8,916 nucleotides of DNA from Bacillota bacterium (lineage in GTDB: Bacteria; Bacillota_E; Symbiobacteriia; JAMDAP01). The notes under the pieces are model-generated. The model saw only the letters and a program-made list of their open reading frames with translations, made no database searches and was not told where the DNA came from. The stretch covers positions 1-8,916 of the forward strand of contig JAMDAP010000182.1 of NCBI GenBank assembly GCA_023484675.1. Direction: 5' to 3'. This document shows, in pieces, positions 1-4,419 of the stretch (its first letter is position 1; every line of letters starts with the position of its first letter). The position numbers were made by a program, and so were the translations under genes.

Positions 1-198
1 TGTATGGTGCCGGAGGACCGCCTCCTGGTGGAGACCGACAGTCCCTACCTGGCGCCCGTGCCCTATCGCGGGCGGCGCAACGAGCCGGCGCACGTCCGCC
101 TCGTGGCGGAAGCCGTTGCCTCCCTGCGCGGCGTTTCTCTGGAACAGTTGGCGGCCGCGACCACAGCCAATGCCAAGAGGCTGTTTGGCTTGACGTAG
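1..198 (+). CDS. tatD: TatD-family metal-dependent hydrolase (DNase), C-terminal fragment
   Basis: Only the last 65 codons are present; the gene enters from the left edge in frame 1 and ends at TAG (196-198). The fragment carries the C-terminal TatD signature: [12 protein letters not shown], whose Asp belongs to the family's metal-binding set, then RGRRNEP and a helical tail ending [11 protein letters not shown]. TatD proteins are TIM-barrel, metal-dependent hydrolases with 3'-5' exonuclease or DNase activity used in DNA repair and turnover. In Bacillus-type chromosomes the homologue (yabD) lies immediately upstream of yabE, as here. The in-frame ATG at 4 is internal, not the start. No convincing terminator follows: 200-210 (GGCC-AAA-GGCC) and 227-240 (GAAGT-TGTC-ACTTC) are short hairpins without a U-tract. 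The family call is secure; the exact substrate is not known. Confidence 0.9.
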   Translation, partial: CMVPEDRLLVETDSPYLAPVPYRGRRNEPAHVRLVAEAVASLRGVSLEQLAAATTANAKRLFGLT

Positions 199-288
199 AG
201 GCCAAAGGCCGAAACGGAAGGCATTGGAAGTTGTCACTTCGCAGGGTTCCTGGGGTCTGCTGTCGAATTCCTTCCGGGCTGGGCTGTT

Positions 289-317
289 TTGACAGTGATA
301 CCAGCGATGGTTACAAT
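289..317 (+). promoter_or_regulatory. Sigma-A promoter of the yabE-like gene
   Basis: TTGACA (289-294), a 17-nt spacer and TACAAT (312-317): a perfect -35 and a 5/6 -10 at ideal spacing. Transcription should start near 324, leaving a leader of about 28 nt before the TTG start at 352. The first T of the -35 box is also the first base of an in-frame TTG codon, which a gene finder could mistake for the start. In B. subtilis yabE is known for extracytoplasmic-function sigma control; here the sequence suggests ordinary vegetative transcription. Confidence 0.8.
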
Positions 318-336
318 GGGTCGTACACCAGACTTC

Positions 337-344
337 AAAGGAGG
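337..344 (+). promoter_or_regulatory. Ribosome binding site fixing the TTG start of yabE
   Basis: AAAGGAGG (337-344), with 7 nt between GGAGG and TTG at 352. It is the only strong SD in the region and lies downstream of the predicted transcription start. It therefore decides for TTG 352 over the in-frame upstream TTG at 289. Confidence 0.85.
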
Positions 345-351
345 AAGCTGT

Positions 352-1401
352 TTGACAGGGCCATCTTTACAAGGTCAAAACCGCTCTTCCCTGCGAGCCA
401 GATGGGTCGGCTTCAGCCGGAGGCTCCCTCGCCGCCAAGCCCTGCTTGCAGGCGGCTTGGTCGCGTTGCTGGGCGGGCTCGTCGTCCTGTACATTGCGAC
501 TTTCAAACAGGTGCAGATTAACGTTGACGGTCAGGCAGTGACCCTGCGGACCCACGCCCGCACCGTGGCGGATGCCTTGGCCCAGGCCAAGATCAAGCTG
601 GCCTCGGTGGATGAGGTGCAGCCCGGCCTGGCGGAGAGCCTTCCCCATCGGGCTGAGCTCAAGGTACTCCGGGCCGTGCCTCTCAAGCTCACCATGGACG
701 GGGAGTCCCGGACCGTCGAGACGACGGCTGCCACGGTGGGAGCCGCTCTGCAGGGGGCGGGCGTGACCTTGGACGGCAACGTTCTGGTGACTCCGGAACC
801 CACGGCCCCGGTGGTGGCAGGCATGGAGGTGACCGTCAAGAAGGTCACCCTGGTCACTCAGGTGGTGGAGGAGTCGATTCCATTCGAAACCGTTCGTCGC
901 GAGGATGGGGCGCTTGAGCTCGGACAGGAGCGCCTGGTCCAGAGCGGTCAAAACGGCCTGCGGCAGGTTACCGTCCGCAAGACCCTGGAAGACGGCCAGA
1001 TGGTCAAGAGCGATGTGCTGGACACCAAGGTGGTCCGGCCGCCTCAGCCCAAAGTCGTGGCCTTTGGTACAGTGGGGCAGATCTCGCGCGGTGGCCAGAC
1101 CATTCGTTTCCGCAAGGCCCTGACCATGACCGCGACGGGGTACACCGCCGGTACGGAGTCGAACCCCTGGGCCACCGGCTACACCTATCTGGGGATGAAG
1201 GCGACTCGCGGCGTCGTGGCGGTGGACCCCAAGGTCATTCCTCTTCGGTCCAGGTTGTACATCGAGGGCTACGGGTTTGCCATCGCTGCCGACATTGGGG
1301 GAGCCATCAAGGGCAACCGCATTGATCTTTGCTTTGACACCACCAAGGAGGCCGATGACTACGGCCTGCGGCGGGGCATCAAAGTGTATATCCTTGAATA
1401 G
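352..1401 (+). CDS. yabE: YabE-like cell-wall protein: DUF348 repeats, G5 domain, 3D domain
   Basis: 349 residues from TTG 352. A basic N-terminus (RRLPRRQ) precedes a membrane segment at about residues 30-49, so this is a secreted or membrane-anchored protein. Two DUF348-type repeats follow (about 54-100 and 104-163; each reads V-x-x-x-V-D-G or L-T-M-D-G, then a T-V-x-x-A-L-x-x-A helix). Next come a G5 domain (about 165-242) and a C-terminal 3D domain (about 257-349). The 3D domain has TMTATGYTAG, the GVVAVDPKVIPL block and ADIGGAIKGNRIDLCFD, which supply its conserved aspartates. 3D domains occur in MltA-like lytic transglycosylases and in Rpf/Sps-type proteins, so a peptidoglycan-remodelling role is likely. 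In B. subtilis yabE lies between tatD and rnmV-ksgA; here rsmA follows directly. The family is secure; the activity is inferred. Confidence 0.9.
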   Translation: MTGPSLQGQNRSSLRARWVGFSRRLPRRQALLAGGLVALLGGLVVLYIATFKQVQINVDGQAVTLRTHARTVADALAQAKIKLASVDEVQPGLAESLPHRAELKVLRAVPLKLTMDGESRTVETTAATVGAALQGAGVTLDGNVLVTPEPTAPVVAGMEVTVKKVTLVTQVVEESIPFETVRREDGALELGQERLVQSGQNGLRQVTVRKTLEDGQMVKSDVLDTKVVRPPQPKVVAFGTVGQISRGGQTIRFRKALTMTATGYTAGTESNPWATGYTYLGMKATRGVVAVDPKVIPLRSRLYIEGYGFAIAADIGGAIKGNRIDLCFDTTKEADDYGLRRGIKVYILE

Positions 1402-1411
1402 CCAAGGGGCT

Positions 1412-1431
1412 GCCGGCAAGGCTTGCCCGGC
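1412..1431 (+). other. Imperfect hairpin just after yabE
   Basis: GCCGGCA (1412-1418), loop AGGCT and TGCC-C-GGC (1424-1431) form a 7-bp stem with one bulged C. It starts 11 nt after the yabE stop. There is no U-tract, so it is not an intrinsic terminator on its own, but it may stabilise the yabE mRNA 3' end. Confidence 0.35.
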
Positions 1432-1458
1432 TGCGGCCGGGGCCTGACGTACGGTGCC

Positions 1459-1497
1459 GGGCCGCAGGTGGGTATGCCTGACGGCCCGCTTGTTTTT
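1459..1497 (+). terminator. Terminator- or attenuator-like hairpin ahead of rsmA
   Basis: Left arm GGGCCGCAGG (1459-1468), 8-nt loop, right arm CCTG-A-CGGCCC (1477-1487) with one bulged A: 10 bp, almost all G-C. It is followed by CGCTTGTTTTT (1488-1498 region; T5 at 1493-1497), an imperfect U-tract. The rsmA ribosome binding site begins at the next base (1498). It could end yabE transcripts partially or attenuate read-through into rsmA. No sigma-A promoter is visible between this hairpin and rsmA. Confidence 0.5.
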
Positions 1498-1513
1498 GGA
1501 GGGGGTAGCCACG

Positions 1514-2401
1514 GTGCCAGACAAACAAGGCCCTTCCCGCTTGACCTCTCCTGTGAGCTTGAACAAGCTGCTCCGGCAGCATGGGCTGGCCCCCCGCCAC
1601 CATCTGGGCCAGAACTTCCTGGTTGAGCCCGAGGTCTTGAAGACCATCTTGGCTGCGGCCGACCTCTCTTCTCAGGACGTGGCGATCGAGGTGGGGCCGG
1701 GCCTTGGCGTGCTGACGCGGGTGCTCGCCAGGAGTGCCGGCGAGGTCATCGCTTTGGAACTGGACCCCGGGTTGTTGGAGCTGCTGAAGCAGGAACTCCA
1801 AGACCTCGGCAACGTGCACCTGGTTCAGGGGGACGCGCTCAAGGTGGACCTGAACGCGCTCTTAGCCGAGCATCCACCGGTACCGCCGGGCCGGAGCAAG
1901 GTTGTCGCCAACCTGCCCTACTACATCACCACGCCCTTTCTCATGCGGCTGCTGGAAGAGGTGGAGGGCTGGGAACGTGCGGTATTGATGGTCCAGCGGG
2001 AGGTGGCGGACCGCCTGCTGGCCCCGCCCGGAAACAAGAGCTACGGAGTGTTGTCCTTGGCAGTTCAGTACCACGCCCAGTGCGATCTGGTGGCGGCGGT
2101 CGGCCGGAAGGCCTTCTGGCCGGCGCCGGAGGTGGACTCGGCGGTGGTCAGGCTGACGCGGCGAGAACAGCCGCCTGTAACCACCTTCCCGCGGCTGTTG
2201 TTCGCCGCGGTGCGGGCTGCCTTTGGGCAGCGGCGCAAGACCTTGGGCAACGCTCTGGGGGCTCGTTTTGGTCGCGAGCGGGCTCAGGCCGCCCTGCAGT
2301 CAGCGGGCATCGACGCCAAGCGCCGCGGCGAGACGCTGTCCCTGGAAGAGTTCGCGCGGGTAGCTGAGGCGATTGGCAGCGACATGGACGCCCAGCCGTA
2401 A
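1514..2401 (+). CDS. rsmA: 16S rRNA (adenine(1518)-N6/adenine(1519)-N6)-dimethyltransferase RsmA (KsgA)
   Basis: 295 residues from GTG 1514. RsmA uses S-adenosylmethionine to dimethylate two adjacent adenines in the 3'-terminal helix of 16S rRNA, a late small-subunit maturation step; its loss classically gives kasugamycin resistance. Visible motifs in order: LGQNFL (31-36), the SAM-binding glycine loop EVGPGLG (59-65), the ribose-contacting acidic residue E82 in ALELDP, QGDAL, and the catalytic NLPYYI motif (from N133). The C-terminal helical domain includes AFGQRRKTLGNAL. Length is normal for the family. GTG 1514 is chosen because GGAGGGGG (1498-1505) lies 8 nt upstream. The longer in-frame GTG at 1454 would place the hairpin 1459-1487 inside the coding region and add residues unlike the family. 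The next gene begins 117 nt downstream. Confidence 0.95.
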   Translation: MPDKQGPSRLTSPVSLNKLLRQHGLAPRHHLGQNFLVEPEVLKTILAAADLSSQDVAIEVGPGLGVLTRVLARSAGEVIALELDPGLLELLKQELQDLGNVHLVQGDALKVDLNALLAEHPPVPPGRSKVVANLPYYITTPFLMRLLEEVEGWERAVLMVQREVADRLLAPPGNKSYGVLSLAVQYHAQCDLVAAVGRKAFWPAPEVDSAVVRLTRREQPPVTTFPRLLFAAVRAAFGQRRKTLGNALGARFGRERAQAALQSAGIDAKRRGETLSLEEFARVAEAIGSDMDAQP

Positions 2402-2450
2402 GGCGGATCGGCGCGGATGCTGGCGCGGCGATGTTGGTCGGGCTATCCAG

Positions 2451-2479
2451 TTGCGCGCTGTCGCAGAAACCCCTATCAT
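2451..2479 (+). promoter_or_regulatory. Possible sigma-A promoter for the YkuK-like gene
   Basis: TTGCGC (2451-2456), 17-nt spacer and TATCAT (2474-2479). The -10 matches 5/6 but the -35 only 3/6. The -10 sits within a small inverted repeat, CCCTA (2471-2475) and TAGGG (2485-2489), which could be an operator or a chance palindrome. Transcription would start near 2486, giving a leader of about 33 nt. Confidence 0.4.
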
Positions 2480-2503
2480 TTGGCTAGGGTGCAGCTTGCG
2501 AGT

Positions 2504-2514
2504 GGAGGAGGTGA
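2504..2514 (+). promoter_or_regulatory. Very strong ribosome binding site of the YkuK-like gene
   Basis: GGAGGAGGTGA contains AGGAGGTGA (2506-2514), a near full-length match to the 16S anti-SD, 7 nt (GGAGG to start) before GTG 2519. It selects this start over the in-frame ATG at 2417. Confidence 0.85.
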
Positions 2515-2518
2515 GGCT

Positions 2519-2995
2519 GTGAAGGAGGTTTACATCAGCCCGACCAAAGGCCGGATGACCTTTGAGGCGATGCTGGACGATCTGGTCCAGTTTTTGAACG
2601 CTGCGCCGGGGGAGGCTCATAAGCTCATCATCGGCACAGATAGCCACACACGGGACGACCTGTGCTTCGTAACCGCGATTGTTGTTCACCGGGTGGGCAA
2701 GGGCGCCCGTTACTTCTACCGCCGCCGCAACCAGCGGAAGATTGCGTCGCTGCGGCAGAAGATCTTTTACGAGACCTCCCTCAGCCTGGCCACGGCCAGT
2801 CGCATTGCCGATACCCTTTCGGCCCGAGGGCTCGGGCACCTGAACCTGGAGATTCACCTGGACGTGGGTCAGCAGGGGGATACCAAGGACCTCATTCGCG
2901 AAGTGGTTGGCATGGTCGTGGGTAGCGGCTTTGACGCCAAGATCAAGCCCAATTCCTATGCTGCCTCGACCGTAGCTGACAAGTACACAAAGTAG
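2519..2995 (+). CDS. YkuK/DUF458 family protein, ribonuclease-H-like fold
   Basis: 158 residues from GTG 2519, close to the family's usual 150-175. DUF458 (B. subtilis YkuK) is assigned to the RNase-H-like superfamily; no specific biological role is established that I can cite. Conserved blocks visible: LIIGTDSH (36-43), the ETSLSLATASRIA helix (from E85), IHLDVGQQGDT (from I112) and GMVVGSGFDAKIKPNSYAAS near the C-terminus. D41, E85 and D115 are candidates for the acidic metal-binding residues of an RNase-H-type site (inference). There is no signal peptide, so it should be cytoplasmic. It lies between rsmA and veg, the place occupied by the sporulation protease gene yabG in B. subtilis. No terminator follows it; the veg promoters start 24 nt after the stop. 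Confidence 0.85.
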   Translation: MKEVYISPTKGRMTFEAMLDDLVQFLNAAPGEAHKLIIGTDSHTRDDLCFVTAIVVHRVGKGARYFYRRRNQRKIASLRQKIFYETSLSLATASRIADTLSARGLGHLNLEIHLDVGQQGDTKDLIREVVGMVVGSGFDAKIKPNSYAASTVADKYTK

Positions 2996-3018
2996 CGACT
3001 TTGGTTACAAATTCCATA

Positions 3019-3048
3019 TTGACATCTGCTCCATTGGGAATGTATAAT
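3019..3048 (+). promoter_or_regulatory. veg upstream promoter P1 (sigma-A)
   Basis: TTGACA (3019-3024), 18-nt spacer and TATAAT (3043-3048): both hexamers are perfect consensus. It is the first of a tandem pair, with only 8 nt between its -10 and the -35 of P2. The surroundings are markedly AT-richer than the rest of the window. Confidence 0.8.
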
Positions 3049-3056
3049 ACCCTTTC

Positions 3057-3085
3057 TTGACAGTGAAGGGGGCCCGTGTTACAAT
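3057..3085 (+). promoter_or_regulatory. veg downstream promoter P2 (sigma-A)
   Basis: TTGACA (3057-3062), 17-nt spacer and TACAAT (3080-3085). The start should be near 3092, giving a leader of about 54 nt. The block GGGCCCGTGTTACAATAA around the -10 closely resembles the B. subtilis Pveg core as I remember it. Strong constitutive expression of veg is expected. Confidence 0.85.
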
Positions 3086-3145
3086 AACTACGTTCCGGCG
3101 CATTCTTTGGGACTGGTTATTGGCCCAGTAGAAGGGGTGTAACCC

Positions 3146-3424
3146 GTGGCCGCCAAAAGTGTTTTGGGCGATATCAAGCGTGACCTCGATCTTCACGTCG
3201 GGCAGCGCATCCGGCTCAAGGCCAATAAGGGCCGCAAGAAAGTCGTGGAACGTAACGGCGTCCTGGAAAGGACGTATCCCAATATCTTCGTAGTCAAACT
3301 AGACGAGGCGGAGACGAACGAGCGACGGGTTTCCTTCAGTTACGCCGATCTCCTCACTGAGGCAGTCGAGCTTGTGGTTTGCGGCGAGAGCGGTGATCTT
3401 AAGATCGAGTGCCACGCGCGGTAG
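3146..3424 (+). CDS. veg: Veg protein (DUF1021 family)
   Basis: 92 residues from GTG 3146, with SD AAGGGGTG (3132-3139) 6 nt upstream. It follows the Veg pattern along its length: LGDIKRDLD, GQRIRLKANKGRKKVVERNGVLERTYP, an FVVKLDE strand, RRVSFSYADLLTEAVEL, then a variable tail. B. subtilis Veg is 86 residues, so this one is slightly longer at the C-terminus. Veg is small, cytoplasmic and highly expressed; in B. subtilis it has been linked to biofilm-matrix gene expression (through the SinR pathway) and to spore outgrowth. With two promoters upstream and a terminator downstream, it is probably transcribed alone. In B. subtilis sspF and ispE follow; here sspF is absent and two cyanophycin genes intervene. 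Confidence 0.93.
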   Translation: MAAKSVLGDIKRDLDLHVGQRIRLKANKGRKKVVERNGVLERTYPNIFVVKLDEAETNERRVSFSYADLLTEAVELVVCGESGDLKIECHAR

Positions 3425-3460
3425 ATTGCGGAAGAAGCGGAAGACCGGGTTAGGATGCAG

Positions 3461-3489
3461 CCACCAGGCCAAAGGCCTGGTGGTTTTTT
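3461..3489 (+). terminator. Intrinsic terminator of veg
   Basis: A perfect 10-bp stem, CCACCAGGCC (3461-3470) and GGCCTGGTGG (3474-3483), with an AAA loop and a T6 run (3484-3489). It is 36 nt after the veg stop and 54 nt before cphB, so it should separate veg from the cyanophycin genes. Confidence 0.95.
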
Positions 3490-3512
3490 GCCATCCGGGG
3501 AAAACTAAACTG

Positions 3513-3538
3513 CAGGCGCCTGGGAGCGCCTGGGGGGG
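3513..3538 (+). promoter_or_regulatory. Hairpin touching the ribosome binding site of cphB
   Basis: A perfect 7-bp stem, CAGGCGC (3513-3519) and GCGCCTG (3526-3532), with loop CTGGGA. Its last base is the first G of the G7 run (3532-3538) that serves as SD for the ATG at 3544. The same bases form a direct repeat (GCGCCTGGG twice, separated by A), so alternative foldings are possible. It may reduce or gate cphB translation; no ligand-binding riboswitch architecture is recognisable. Confidence 0.4.
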
Positions 3539-3543
3539 TATTC

Positions 3544-4365
3544 ATGGGAGAGAAGGTACGCGGCCGGCTGGTCATTGTCGGCGGGCACGAAGATAAGGAT
3601 GGATCCTGCGACATCCTGCGCCAGGTGGTCCACATGGCGGGTGGACGGGAAGCCCGTATCCTGGTTCTCACAACCGCCTCCAAGCAGGGGGCTGAAATGG
3701 GCGCGTCCTACCGCCGGCACTTCCTGGATGCAGGAGCTGCCAGCGTGGATACGCTCCACCTGGGCACCCGCGAAGAGGCCAACCGCCCTGCCGTTCAGGA
3801 GGTCATGGCTAAGGCCACGGGCGTTTTCTTCAGTGGAGGCGACCAGCTGCGCATCACCAGCACACTCGGGGGAACCCTGGCCTACCGCGTACTGCATCAG
3901 CTTTACGAGTCCGGCGTGGTGGTCGCCGGCACATCGGCGGGGGCCTCGGCCATGTCTTCGACCATGATTGTGGGCGGAGCGGCGGATGACTCCCCCAGCC
4001 GCAGCGGCGTGGCGATGGCACCGGGCATGGGCCTGCTTAACGAAGTGGTGGTGGACCAGCACTTCGCGCAACGAGGCCGTATCGGCCGGTTGCTTTCCGC
4101 AGTGGCGCAGAACCCACATATTCCTCAATTTCCATCACATCAGGACACGGCCGTGGTGGTGGAGCCCGACGCCACCTTCTCAGTTATTGGGTCACAGACC
4201 GTGACCGTTGTGGACGGGAATGAATTGGAGCATTCCAACGCCACTGAAGCCGAACCAGAGCAACCCTTGGCCTTGTTCCGGGTGGTTTTGCACGTGCTGG
4301 CCAGCGGTTGCCGCTTTGACCTGACGAGCAGGAAGCCGCTGCCCAAAAAGGCAGGACCAGCATAG
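3544..4365 (+). CDS. cphB: Cyanophycinase CphB (peptidase S51), with altered catalytic-acid motif
   Basis: 273 residues from ATG 3544, close to Synechocystis CphB, and alignable to it with a one-residue offset. Cyanophycinase cleaves the Asp-Arg polymer cyanophycin to beta-Asp-Arg dipeptides in the cytoplasm. Present: IVGGHEDK near the N-terminus, the FFSGGDQLR loop (Q101), the nucleophile elbow GTSAGAS (S131) and VVDQHFAQRGRIGRL with H173, R177, R179 and R182. Altered: the family's next block, G-x-G-I-D-E-D-T, reads QFPSHQDT, so the expected catalytic glutamate (E201 in Synechocystis, from memory) is Q200. That segment (4120-4141) is the exact reverse complement of part of ispE, and 4111-4142 contains no G at all. 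The family is certain; activity is doubtful if the sequence is correct. It is followed 54 nt later by cphA, probably in one operon. The promoter is not evident. Confidence 0.93.
   Translation: MGEKVRGRLVIVGGHEDKDGSCDILRQVVHMAGGREARILVLTTASKQGAEMGASYRRHFLDAGAASVDTLHLGTREEANRPAVQEVMAKATGVFFSGGDQLRITSTLGGTLAYRVLHQLYESGVVVAGTSAGASAMSSTMIVGGAADDSPSRSGVAMAPGMGLLNEVVVDQHFAQRGRIGRLLSAVAQNPHIPQFPSHQDTAVVVEPDATFSVIGSQTVTVVDGNELEHSNATEAEPEQPLALFRVVLHVLASGCRFDLTSRKPLPKKAGPA
4120..4141 (+). repeat. Inverted repeat copy 1 (inside cphB), 22 nt exact
   Basis: Begins ATTCCTCAAT and ends CATCACATC. It is the perfect reverse complement of 7305-7326 inside ispE. Similarity stops at once on both sides. It covers cphB codons 193-199 and the first base of codon 200. 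By rough arithmetic, a chance 22-mer inverted match in a window this size is expected about once in 10^5 or more windows. Confidence 0.9.
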
Positions 4366-4419
4366 CCCGCTGCCACCGGGGGAAACCTGGATAGAAGAAC
4401 AGGGGGATTGGACTCGGCG

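Noticed and set aside
200..240. Terminator after tatD
   Set aside because: Only 4- and 5-bp stems and no U-tract.
289..351. In-frame extension of yabE to TTG 289
   Set aside because: TTG 289 is the start of the -35 hexamer TTGACA and lies upstream of the predicted transcript; a strong SD supports TTG 352.
1454..1513. In-frame extension of rsmA to GTG 1454
   Set aside because: The extra 20 codons cover the hairpin and U-tract and do not resemble RsmA; GTG 1514 has a good SD.
367..1647. Long open frame on the - strand (426 codons) opposite yabE and rsmA
   Set aside because: GC-rich shadow of two clearly recognised genes; the protein is low-complexity, rich in G, R and H, and matches no family I know.
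4111..4150. Compensating frameshifts as explanation of the odd CphB segment
   Set aside because: Neither alternate frame restores G-x-G-I-D-E, and the exact match to the reverse complement of ispE explains the segment better.
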